Notes under the pieces: generated by a model
Databases searched by the model: none
What the model was told of the DNA's origin: nothing
The model's input: the letters and a program-made list of their open reading frames with translations, nothing else
In this document: positions 47,372 to 54,737 of the stretch, piece after piece
Position numbering within the stretch: position 1 is the first letter of the stretch
Layout of the letters: each line of letters starts with the position of its first letter
Origin: Pseudomonadota bacterium
GTDB lineage: Bacteria > Myxococcota_A > Polyangia > Polyangiales > Polyangiaceae
Assembly: GCA_023428245.1 (NCBI GenBank)
Contig: JAEYYX010000080.1
Coordinates: forward strand, 1-54,737
DNA length: 54,737 nt
Reading direction: 5' to 3'
Position numbers and translations under genes: made by a program

Positions 47372-47920
47372 TCAAGGCCTCACCCGCTCCATAGTCCCCG
47401 TGAAACTCTCCTCACAGGTGAGTGGGCAATCCTCTCCGGTCACTTTGGCCGTGTACCGAAAGACAACTCGAGCCGGAACCGGGCCATGCTCCAGGGGACT
47501 CTCGTCACGACCAAAGACATCTAAGCTGACTTCTCCTGAACAGGATCCCCTGGAAGCGTCAAGCTCAGCTTCAAACATGTATGTTCCCCAGCCTCCCCTC
47601 GTGGATCGCTGGTAGGTCCATCCGGTCTCTGTCGTCATACTTCCCGTCGACGCCAAACACGCGAAATCACTCCCGACCACCTCGCGCTGCTCCTCCACTT
47701 TCAACCAGAGCTCGGTGCCATCTTCGAGACCAAGCAATTCTCGATTACACAGAGGCGGGTTCGGCTCCTCCAGGTTGTCGATCTTCACGACTACCTCATC
47801 ACCTACCTGAAGTGTACGACACCCACTCTCGCAACCTAGAGCAGTAAATCCCGCTACGGAAAAAGAGGATGCCAGGATTCGCCTTAGCGTTAACTCCGCG
47901 AGCCATTGCCATCGCTTCAT
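47372..47920 (-). CDS. lipoprotein A2
   Basis: A 182-residue lipoprotein, paralogue of A1 (49741-50244). ATG 47920 gives a proper signal peptide with lipobox ALGC (Cys30); the frame is open to 48082 but that part has no such features. The mature protein has six or more Cys and beta character: LQVGDEVVVKIDNLEEPNPP, GTELWLKVEEQREVVGSDFA, GWTYQRSTRGGWGTYMFEAE, SCSGEVSLDVFGRDESP, VVFRYTAKVTGEDCPLTCEE. No family recognised. It follows the decayed large-gene copy and precedes B2, the same order as the large zinc protein, A1, B1. Probably made as the A2-B2 pair. Confidence 0.75.
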   Translation of the reverse strand: MKRWQWLAELTLRRILASSFSVAGFTALGCESGCRTLQVGDEVVVKIDNLEEPNPPLCNRELLGLEDGTELWLKVEEQREVVGSDFACLASTGSMTTETGWTYQRSTRGGWGTYMFEAELDASRGSCSGEVSLDVFGRDESPLEHGPVPARVVFRYTAKVTGEDCPLTCEESFTGTMERVRP

Positions 47921-48078
47921 GGGGAGTTGCCGGGATAGCAGACAATCTGCATCTGTCACGGTTTGGAACCTCTCGGCCATCCAACCCAAGGGACGCTGGC
48001 TCAGAACAAAACGTCCCCGCGCTGGGCTCTGGTTACAGGCCCCTACTCCGCCGGTGTCCCGACCGAGCTTCAATCCTT

Positions 48079-48794
48079 TCACTTCAGAATGCCCGGAGCG
48101 TAGACCTCAACACGGCCGTCAAATACCCTCGTTCTGAACTCCACCTCATCGGCGGCACTCGGCAGGGTCAAGAAGGTTGGCATATTGTCTGTGCACTCGT
48201 TGAAGCAGAATCCTTCGACGCATCCAATGAACCCGACCATGGCAGAAATCGATTCGGTCGAGGTGACTCCTCCTTGGGTCGCGGCTCTCTCGAGCTTGAA
48301 CTCGCGGGTGCAGGACAGCTCGCTCGGAACCGTCGGCTGGAGAGTCGCCTCCACACTTCCGTCCGCGTCAATCGATGAGAAGTTCGTGATCCGCAAGATG
48401 AAGGTCTCCGGGCACGGATCGCTGGAGAGCGCTGAGTATTGTGTCGAGTACTCGTTTCGTTCCGTGACGATGGAGGCTCCGTCGATCACGAGGTCCGCGG
48501 GACACGTGTTCACGCACTCCCCGTTCTCGTTCGCGTAGGTATCCGTCGGGCAGGCCGTGCAGTCTTCGGCCTCGAGCTGCGTCGGGGGGGCGGGAGGGGC
48601 TTCCCCGAGTTCCTGATCATAGTTGGCTGCGCAGGACTCGAACATGCCCCTCACATGCGGCGCGTTACCCTGTTTGTAGCCATGAAGAGATAACACTCGG
48701 CAAACGCTCGCACTGGTTCAGTTCATGACTCTTCATCGTATCACTCAGCACGCGATACAGGCAGAAACACCCGCTCCATGTCTTCGTCCGTGCT
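48079..48794 (-). pseudogene. decayed copy of the C-terminal part of the large zinc lipoprotein gene
   Basis: The last 205 codons (ending GILK) match the end of the gene at 50387-54715 closely, e.g. YKQGNAP, GMFESCAANY, EAEDC.ACPTDTYANENGEC, FRTRVFDG. Further upstream the match continues in pieces: YRVLSDTMK in another frame (one extra base after the CER codons), then STDEDMERVFLP joined directly to it, so about 33 codons (GEAIRKF to TLDDVK) are deleted; the zinc-site part and signal peptide are absent. A stop follows in the ERVFLP frame. An open frame from GTG 48696 could still make a 205-residue piece without a signal peptide, but a pseudogene is far likelier. Confidence 0.85.
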
Positions 48795-48941
48795 CGGACA
48801 GGTCGCGAGTGAATTTCTTCACGGAAGTTTGAGGGCTCCCCCTCACGAAGAGCACACCTTCACTCCCGGCCGTGCTCGGCCGCGCCGGATGACCAACGCA
48901 CAGATCGAGACCTCCAAACGAGGGCGGCCTCCGCGCGGTAG

Positions 48942-48983
48942 GGGTCCCTCTTGGCCCGCGCGCAAGCGCGGGCCGAGGGTCCC
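48942..48983 (-). terminator. long hairpin directly after lipoprotein B1
   Basis: GGG-T-CCCTC-TT-GGCCCGCGC, GCAA-type tight loop, GCGCGGGCC-GAGGG-T-CCC, 4 bp past the B1 stop. Stem sequence equals that after B2, loop differs and the stem is one pair longer, so the fold rather than the exact loop has been kept. Confidence 0.7.
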
Positions 48984-48987
48984 GAGT

Positions 48988-49704
48988 TCACTGCTCCCGG
49001 CAGTCGCGCTCCTCACAATTCGCGATGCATCCGGAGACGGAGATGCCGGGGGGGCCGGTATAGGCGGGCTCGATCCACCCAATGGCAACGACCGCGTCCA
49101 GTCGGCCACCTTCGCTGACAATGACCTGGTCATCGTTCACTCGAGTACTGATATCCGTGGGAGTTTGGCTCGAAGCTGGTCCAAGCACGTCGCAAACCTC
49201 GGTCTCGGCAAACCATCTCGCCCGGCTCACACACCATCCGCTTTCTGGTTGCAATGGCAGACACGACGAGACGATGTCCGTGAGGATCAGCTCGGTACAC
49301 CCGTCCGGCGTCTTCACTCGAAGCACGATCTCATGACCGGTCGGGTCGAGACATGCTCGAAAGAACTCCGCGTCCGGCGGGTTCGATTCCCAGTTCGGGA
49401 GCGCGCCGGAGCCGCCTGAATTCTGCGCGCCACCACTCATGCTCGACCCACCTGTGGAGGGCGCCGTTCCACCAACGGAGCTCCCCCCGTCGGCTGCCGC
49501 ACCGCCCGAAGAGTCACCCCCAACTCCGACGGAGCCACCTGTCGAAGAGCCGCCAGCGGCCGTTCCACCGGACGAAGCGCCGCCGGTTCCTGAATCGGGT
49601 TCGCCCGGGCCGCAACCCTCAAGTGTCCAGCCACCTGTCAGCACTAACACCAAGCACCACGAAGTCGCTGTCCGCGAACCACGCTCGCCTCTCCATAAGC
49701 TCAT
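48988..49704 (-). CDS. Gly/Ser-linker lipoprotein B1
   Basis: A 238-residue lipoprotein. ATG 49704 has GGGGGAG six bases upstream (ATG 49722 is weaker). Signal peptide ends in TLEGC (Cys31). Gly/Ser linker ~35-105, then a Cys-rich domain. The core is nearly identical to B2 (SGALPNWESNPPDAEFFRAC, VKTPDGCTEL.LTDIVSS, QPESGWCVS) and so is the end (GISVSGCIANCEERDCREQ), while the ~45 residues between (RARWFAETEVCDVLGPASSQ ...) differ strongly. Follows A1 by 36 bp. Exposed outside the cell or in the periplasm; partner of A1 and the zinc protein by context. Confidence 0.8.
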   Translation of the reverse strand: MSLWRGERGSRTATSWCLVLVLTGGWTLEGCGPGEPDSGTGGASSGGTAAGGSSTGGSVGVGGDSSGGAAADGGSSVGGTAPSTGGSSMSGGAQNSGGSGALPNWESNPPDAEFFRACLDPTGHEIVLRVKTPDGCTELILTDIVSSCLPLQPESGWCVSRARWFAETEVCDVLGPASSQTPTDISTRVNDDQVIVSEGGRLDAVVAIGWIEPAYTGPPGISVSGCIANCEERDCREQ

Positions 49705-49740
49705 TCTACTCCCCCCTGTCATTGATGCGACGAATGCGGT

Positions 49741-50244
49741 TCATGCCCCGGTCCGCACCTTCGTCCCCCGAAGAGTTCCTTGACAACTGAGCGGGCAGTC
49801 GCCTCCGCCGACTGTCGAGTCATACCGGAAATAGACAGTGGCCTGCGAAGGCTCCTCACGCCCAAGCACGTCTAGATGGACTTTGCCTGAGCATGCTCCC
49901 TGTGACGCGTCGACATCTGCTTCAAACAAGTATCTTCCGGGTATTGGTCTAGTAGAGCGCTCATAAGTCCACTCACTGTCGACCGAAACGCTTCCGGTCG
50001 ATAGGAGGCAAACTGAATCGCCCCCGCTGTCTTCCCGTTGCCCTTCGACTCGCAGAGTGAATTTAGTCCCAATTACAATGCCCAGGCGGTCCCAGTTGCA
50101 CGGACTCGTCGGAGCTTCGCCAAGACTGTCAATTCTCACTACCCACTCCTCCCCCATCTTCATCGACCAACACTCACCTTGACAGCCGAGAACACATGAC
50201 CCCACCAGCATACAAAGCGCGGCAATAGCCTGTTTCAGCGTCAT
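49741..50244 (-). CDS. lipoprotein A1
   Basis: A 167-residue lipoprotein, paralogue of A2. Start ATG 50244 gives signal peptide MTLKQAIAALCMLVGSCVLG and Cys21; ATG 50274 would add ten residues. Mature part: GEEWVVRIDSLGEAPTSPCN, GTKFTLRVEGQREDSGGDSV, SEWTYERSTRPIPGRYLFEA, ACSGKVHLDVLGREEPSQAT, VYFRYDSTVGGGDCPLSC. About eight Cys after lipidation suggests disulfides. Similarity with A2 is moderate, lower than between B1 and B2. It lies 142 bp downstream of the large zinc lipoprotein gene and is probably transcribed with it and B1. Confidence 0.75.
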   Translation of the reverse strand: MTLKQAIAALCMLVGSCVLGCQGECWSMKMGEEWVVRIDSLGEAPTSPCNWDRLGIVIGTKFTLRVEGQREDSGGDSVCLLSTGSVSVDSEWTYERSTRPIPGRYLFEADVDASQGACSGKVHLDVLGREEPSQATVYFRYDSTVGGGDCPLSCQGTLRGTKVRTGA

Positions 50245-50386
50245 TGCCCCATCGATCCCTTGCCTTCGCTCCATGGGAGAGGGATACCAGATAGTGGGAA
50301 GCTGTCACAACTTTGGCTCGGAGCCAACCACTATTCTTCTCGTCCCAGCCGCAGACACTCTGACGACAACTCCCAAGCTTAACTTT

Positions 50387-53300
50387 TTACTTCAGAACAC
50401 CCGGGGCGAAGACCTCGATATTGCCGTCAAAGACCCTTGTTCTGAACTCTACCTCGTCTGCTGCGCTCGGTAGCGTGGCGAATTTCGGCATGCTGTCTGT
50501 GCATTGATCAAAGCAAAGTTCTTCGTCACAGCCAACATATCCGACCAAAGCCGAGATGGCCTCGGTCGTCGTGACCCCTCCCCGAGTCGCGGCGCGCTCG
50601 AGCCTGAACTCGCGGGTGCAGGACAGCTCGCTCGGCGCCGTCGGCCGGAGAGTCGCCTCCACACTTCCGTCCGCGTCGATCGACGAGAAGTTCGTGATGC
50701 GTAGAATGAAAGTCGCAGGACAGGGATCGCTCGTGAGAACCGAATACTGCGTTGAATATTCGCTGAGATCGGTGACTATGGAGACTCCATCGACGACAAG
50801 ATCCGCGGGACAGGTGTTCACGCACTCGCCGTTTTCGTTCGCGTAGGTATCCGTCGGGCAGGCCATGCAGTCTTCGGCCTCGAGCTGCGTCGGGGGAGCG
50901 GGAGGCGCTTCTCCAAGTTCCTGCTGATAATTGGCTGCGCAGGACTCGAACATACCCTTCACATTCGGCGCATTACCCTGCTTGTAGTCGTGAAGCGCCA
51001 GGACTCGACAACGCTCGCACCAATTCATGCCATAGTCCTTCATCGTATCGCTCAAGGCGCGGTAGACCTTCACATCATCGAGCGTCTCTCCGGGACCAAA
51101 AGATTCGGGCGGAGAAAAGTCACGCAGCCCTTCTGCCAAATTTCCGACGAACTTCCGAATCGCTTCTCCCGGGAGGAAGACACGTTCAAGGTCTTCGTCA
51201 GTACTCGCGTAGCTATCCTCGGAGAGCAAGAAAGGGGGAACACCGGCATACGGCAAATAGTAGTCCCAGGCGTCGGCGTTCCCGGGAACGTACGCTCGGC
51301 GCTCGAAGACGGGGTTGCCATCGAAAGCGTCATGAATAAGCGTTGCGATCCTCCCCACCTGCTCGGTCCCAATCGGAAAATCCTCGTTACTCATGTTTCG
51401 CCCATCCAGATTCGCATCAAAGCAAAGCGGGCCAGCACCGTCGCCCTCTCGCCAGTCCCGGCAGTGCCGATTCAGGGCCACGCCAGGGATGAGAGACGTG
51501 ACTTCCGGCGAAACAATCTTGGGTTGACTGAGCCATCGGTAGTCTCCGCCCCCCGCGACCTGCCCCGTGAAAAAGTCCGCAAACCCCTCGTTCACATACC
51601 GAACAGTCTCGTCGATTCCGGAGTGAAGAATCGTTTGCCAAAGGATGTAGTCAAGCGACGAATTATTTCGCTCATAGGCCATCGAACAGAACAGAAAATG
51701 CCCGTATTCGTGCGTCGCCTTCTTCCGGCTCTCGCCGAGGCGGGCGTTGTCGGGGAGCACAATGTCGTGATCAATAAGGATATTGACGATCACTCCGTAA
51801 GCGAGCGCCGAAAGGGCCGCTCCTAGGGGCCCGGCAATAGAACCCACGATTGCGCCATTCGCCGCACCCGCCGCTACGATCGTTTCCTTGACGGCGTTCG
51901 GAAACGTCATGCACGGCGCCCAAGCCGCGCCACCCCTGAAGGCCGACAAGGTACCCGCCCACGGCCCGCCAATCGCGCTGACGCGCTTCGGACTATATCC
52001 AATGACGCTTTTTGCGTACTGGAAGCTATCGTCGAGCTGAATCAAGTTGTTGTACCGGGCGTTCGCAATCCTCAGAACGACCTCGGCCTCGGGGCGAGAG
52101 AAATCTATTTGCTCCGTGATAGGTAGCGACCCCAGCGCCGGTTCCCCTGTTCCGAGTCGCAGTGCTCGGAAATCGCAGGTCGAGCTATCCCCGAGAAAAT
52201 CCACGATCTTCGCTCCTTCGCTGGTATTCTCGATACATACGCCGGTCCCGAGACCGTCTGTAAACGGGGGCGTGATCGTCCGGAAATCGCCTCCATGGAC
52301 GATATCCATGCGCGCGACGCCGCTCATATCCGTCCTCGCGACCGTCTCGTTCGGGAGAAACGCAGTCCACTGAAGCACTGTCAGCTGCGCCCCGTTCGCT
52401 GCGAGCGGTTGCCCCGCATGAGCGCCCCATCCGTGAACCGAAATGACGTCCCAATTCACGCGCTGGAAGTTCGAATCGTGAATGAAGTCGAAGTCTCTAT
52501 TGATCGACTGAACATGGAACGTTACCGGATAACGACCGCGGACGACCTTGTCGAGCTCAGCAATCCCTTGACCAATTGCGGAGACAATGTCCTGAGTGGC
52601 CTCGACGATCCATGTCACAGCATCAGTCACAAATTCCACAACCGCAGCATCCTGATCGTCGCTCACCGGTCCAAATGGATCGGCTTCGTAGCTCAGATAC
52701 CGGAATCCAGCATCCGCAAGAGTCTTCAGCTTGAGTGAGCCCTGGGGAGTACTCACCGCTACCGGCACAGGCCGTAGGATCACGGCACGGAAGACTTCTC
52801 GGTTTCCGTCGATTTGGGTCGACGTGAACGCGTCGATCAGCTTGTTATAGACGGCGCCGGGAATGAGCGCGTTGACGAAGACGCCGGTACCGTCGCCCGA
52901 CTCCCTAAAGGTACCACAGCGGGCATTGTACTTGGTCAGGTCAGCGGGAAAGAGCGGGCGCTTGAGGCGATGGATCCTGAGCTTCCGAAGAGCTCGGAGG
53001 TCCTCGTCGTTCCGAATGTAGATCCAAGCAGGATAAAGCGTCGGGCGATTCTCGCTGTCCCGCTCTGCCACCCTCGATCTGTCTGCCCAGTCAAACCCGG
53101 TCGCTCTATTGTAAGTTTCTTCGGGGGTCATCTCCTCCCAAATTTCCCCGCAGCCCCCATGGCGAACGACGGGCGGCTCGACTTCTACCGCGAAGGCCGG
53201 CGCCGGTGTCACCGTCATGGAAAAGGTCGTCGCCGTGCGACGCGTTTCGACGCCAAGACCATCCGAACAGCTCACGAACGTCATCGTGCGCCCGCGATTC

Positions 53301-54715
53301 GCGTCCAGCTGCGTGATGGGCAAGGCGGACGGTGAACCGCCCCGATACAAACACGTCACCGGGCTAGCTGCGCCGTTTTGGAAAGTGAGTTCGACGGTTC
53401 CGTTCGCCAGGACTCCGCCCGCGACGGGGTAGGTCGACGCCAAGTCGAAACTCACGGCCGGGGACAGCGTCTTCGTGACGGTGACGGGAGAACCCGGGGG
53501 AAGACCGGAGCCCCCGCTGCCGCCGCCTGCCGCTCCGGTACCGGTCGCGCCTGACCCTGTGTCGCCGCCGCTACCGCTGCCGCCCCCGCCGCCGTTGCCG
53601 CCCTCGTCGTCGGACCCCGAATGGATGTCGATGCGGATGTCGATCGGATTCGAGGGCCAGGAGAGGACGGGCGCGTCAGCCGGAGGAGGCGTGTACTGGG
53701 TCGGGCCGCCGAGACGGACCCAATCGACGAGATAGGGGCCTACCTTCGTGTCCGCGTCGAGGGTGATGTTGCGAGCGTGAATGAAGGCTTGATGCCCAGT
53801 CGGCTGCGCGGCCTGGAAACGCACGTCGGCGTTCGGCGCAATGAAGGCGCCGACGAACGGCGCTTCGATGAGCGCTTGGGTCGTGCCGAGATATCCGATG
53901 ATGATTTGTGGAGTCCCGAGCTCAGTCGAGACGATCGCGCCGCGATGATTGAAGGTTCCTTTGACGAAGAGCTGCACCGGGCCGTACGGCGCGTGAATTC
54001 GGAGTTCGGCCTGAGGCTCGATGAGCACGTTCTGGAAAACGTAAACGCCCGTTTCGAGCGTGAGCTTGCCTCGGGCGCGGATCGTGAGGTTTCCGTACGT
54101 ATTCGGAGGCAAAGAGACGCGCGCGTCGTTCGCGACGAGGACGGGGCCGAGGCTCGCTTGCGGAGATTTTGCGCTCCAGGTCAACGTGCTCAACGTGGGC
54201 GGGGCGTTCTGCGTCGTGGTCCCGCTGATCGTGACGCCATTCCCTTTCGTCACGGTCGTCCCCGCCTTCACGTCGCCGTTCACTTTCGCTCGATCCTTCA
54301 AGAAGACTGCGCGAGCGCTCCGCAAATCGCCGACCTGGGCGTCGTGCCAAACGGTCAGGCCCAAGCGATTCGTCGCCGAAGTCATCCCGACCTGAACCCG
54401 ATCGTTCATCGTGAGCGCTTGTTTCGCGATCACCGACGCCTCTCTCAGCACAACATCAGTCGGAAACTCGACGCCGAGACTCAGGGTCTGCTCGGCCACG
54501 GTCGAGGCTGATTCGGAGGAACGAACCTCTCCGGCCTCGTCCATGGGCGCATCTTCGTCGAAGGGCACGCCCTCGTTCGGGCCGCACGAAGCCGCGAAAA
54601 GCGCCGCGCCACAGGCGCTCAAGACGAAAAGATCAAGGAACCGCCGACCCCGCCGTCTCTCGCCTCTATTCCTACCCGTTGCACCCCGACGCGCGAAGAA
54701 GCTCCCGATTCCCAT
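50387..54715 (-). CDS. giant surface lipoprotein with zinc-metallopeptidase motif (1442 residues)
   Basis: Start ATG 54715; basic N-region and signal peptide ending in LFAASCG (Cys44). Residues ~125-345 look like a beta-helix (VFLKDRAKVNGDVKAG, NTYGNLTIRARGKLTLETGV, YGPVQLFVKGTFNHRGAIV), shared with the FG-GAP giant. A Gly/Ser linker (~365-405) follows, then a beta domain. A hydrophobic segment near 950-985 precedes KKATHEYGHFLFC: HEYGH (1002-1006) fits HExxH, and NEGFADFF offers Glu1043 as third ligand, the pattern of gluzincin peptidases, although the 37-residue spacing is longer than in M4 enzymes. The C-terminus (~1270-1442) has a Cys-rich linker (EDCMACPTDTYANENGEC) and a last beta domain. 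Probable cell-surface protease; substrates unknown. Its 3' part is duplicated downstream. Confidence 0.88.
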   Translation of the reverse strand: MGIGSFFARRGATGRNRGERRRGRRFLDLFVLSACGAALFAASCGPNEGVPFDEDAPMDEAGEVRSSESASTVAEQTLSLGVEFPTDVVLREASVIAKQALTMNDRVQVGMTSATNRLGLTVWHDAQVGDLRSARAVFLKDRAKVNGDVKAGTTVTKGNGVTISGTTTQNAPPTLSTLTWSAKSPQASLGPVLVANDARVSLPPNTYGNLTIRARGKLTLETGVYVFQNVLIEPQAELRIHAPYGPVQLFVKGTFNHRGAIVSTELGTPQIIIGYLGTTQALIEAPFVGAFIAPNADVRFQAAQPTGHQAFIHARNITLDADTKVGPYLVDWVRLGGPTQYTPPPADAPVLSWPSNPIDIRIDIHSGSDDEGGNGGGGGSGSGGDTGSGATGTGAAGGGSGGSGLPPGSPVTVTKTLSPAVSFDLASTYPVAGGVLANGTVELTFQNGAASPVTCLYRGGSPSALPITQLDANRGRTMTFVSCSDGLGVETRRTATTFSMTVTPAPAFAVEVEPPVVRHGGCGEIWEEMTPEETYNRATGFDWADRSRVAERDSENRPTLYPAWIYIRNDEDLRALRKLRIHRLKRPLFPADLTKYNARCGTFRESGDGTGVFVNALIPGAVYNKLIDAFTSTQIDGNREVFRAVILRPVPVAVSTPQGSLKLKTLADAGFRYLSYEADPFGPVSDDQDAAVVEFVTDAVTWIVEATQDIVSAIGQGIAELDKVVRGRYPVTFHVQSINRDFDFIHDSNFQRVNWDVISVHGWGAHAGQPLAANGAQLTVLQWTAFLPNETVARTDMSGVARMDIVHGGDFRTITPPFTDGLGTGVCIENTSEGAKIVDFLGDSSTCDFRALRLGTGEPALGSLPITEQIDFSRPEAEVVLRIANARYNNLIQLDDSFQYAKSVIGYSPKRVSAIGGPWAGTLSAFRGGAAWAPCMTFPNAVKETIVAAGAANGAIVGSIAGPLGAALSALAYGVIVNILIDHDIVLPDNARLGESRKKATHEYGHFLFCSMAYERNNSSLDYILWQTILHSGIDETVRYVNEGFADFFTGQVAGGGDYRWLSQPKIVSPEVTSLIPGVALNRHCRDWREGDGAGPLCFDANLDGRNMSNEDFPIGTEQVGRIATLIHDAFDGNPVFERRAYVPGNADAWDYYLPYAGVPPFLLSEDSYASTDEDLERVFLPGEAIRKFVGNLAEGLRDFSPPESFGPGETLDDVKVYRALSDTMKDYGMNWCERCRVLALHDYKQGNAPNVKGMFESCAANYQQELGEAPPAPPTQLEAEDCMACPTDTYANENGECVNTCPADLVVDGVSIVTDLSEYSTQYSVLTSDPCPATFILRITNFSSIDADGSVEATLRPTAPSELSCTREFRLERAATRGGVTTTEAISALVGYVGCDEELCFDQCTDSMPKFATLPSAADEVEFRTRVFDGNIEVFAPGVLK

Positions 54716-54737
54716 GATGGATTGGGCACTAACACAT

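Larger units (their letters stand above)
46413..48794. repeat. left copy of a ~2.4-kb tandem duplication
   Basis: Begins with GAGGGCTCCCCCTCAC at 46413 and holds, reading minus strand, the decayed C-terminal part of a large zinc-protein gene, lipoprotein A2, lipoprotein B2 and their hairpin. The same series occurs from 48831 to about 51205. The left copy has a 21-bp extra segment near 46474 and frameshifts in the large gene. Confidence 0.85.
48831..51205. repeat. right copy of the ~2.4-kb tandem duplication
   Basis: Runs from GAGGGCTCCCCCTCAC at 48831 through the hairpin, B1, A1 and the C-terminal coding part of the intact large gene to the STDEDLERVFLP codons near 51205. This is probably the parental copy because the large gene is whole here. 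About 36 unmatched bases (48795-48830) separate the two copies. Confidence 0.85.

Overview
This GC-rich, gene-dense window looks like chromosomal DNA of a myxobacterium (phylum Myxococcota, probably Polyangiales/Sorangium-like). The reasons are several protein families largely confined to that group: a TIGR02265/DUF2378 protein, a TIGR02266-type PilZ-like protein, a fibro-slime lipoprotein, a zinc-ribbon Ser/Thr kinase, and many Gly/Ser-linker lipoproteins. No rRNA, tRNA, CRISPR array, insertion sequence or prophage was found. Coding density is high and neighbouring genes often overlap by 4 bp.

Layout. 1-6.7 kb holds housekeeping genes: pcnB-like poly(A) polymerase (minus strand, cut by the window edge), a DUF218/lipobox/HEAT fusion gene, coaX, and a coiled-coil/Pro-rich protein. 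6.9-12.2 kb (all minus) holds a small Cys-containing protein, a receptor-like Ser/Thr kinase, and an uncharacterised three-gene string. 12.6-16.3 kb (minus) contains a Pro-rich exported protein and the division module ftsE-ftsX-envC. 16.3-20.4 kb contains the two typical myxobacterial families (TIGR02266, TIGR02265), two lipoproteins and a small coiled-coil protein. 20.4-30.0 kb is a cell-surface region: alpha/beta hydrolase, RCC1-repeat lipoprotein, GH16 lipoprotein with a divergent AraC regulator, and a 1698-residue FG-GAP lipoprotein. 30.3-34.9 kb has a His/Pro-rich membrane protein, an NtrC-family regulator whose ATPase motifs are gone, and the coupled string TerB-like / UDP-glucose dehydrogenase / YkgJ-like.

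34.9-45.4 kb is one almost continuous minus-strand string: DUF2849, sulfite reductase, DUF934, glgE, glgX, glgB, a PIG-L/LmbE deacetylase and a lipoprotein. A CysL-like LysR gene diverges from its upstream end, with a TGCCATA-N9-TATGGCA inverted repeat between them. The sulfite-reduction genes run by a 4-bp overlap into the alpha-glucan genes, so sulfur assimilation and glucan synthesis may share a transcript.

46.4-54.7 kb is a tandemly duplicated surface-lipoprotein locus. A 1442-residue lipoprotein with a HEYGH zinc motif is followed by lipoproteins A1 and B1. The block made of its C-terminal coding region plus A and B is then repeated as a decayed pseudogene, A2 and B2. Both B genes end in the same hairpin stem with different loops. 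The N-terminal region of the large zinc protein resembles that of the FG-GAP giant at 25-30 kb.

The items most worth a second look are the catalytically degenerate NtrC-like regulator, the duplicated metalloprotease/lipoprotein cassette, the DUF218 fusion, the sulfite reductase-GlgE gene string, and the orphan three-gene string at 9.3-12.2 kb. All functional calls come from motif recognition by eye; no database search was run.
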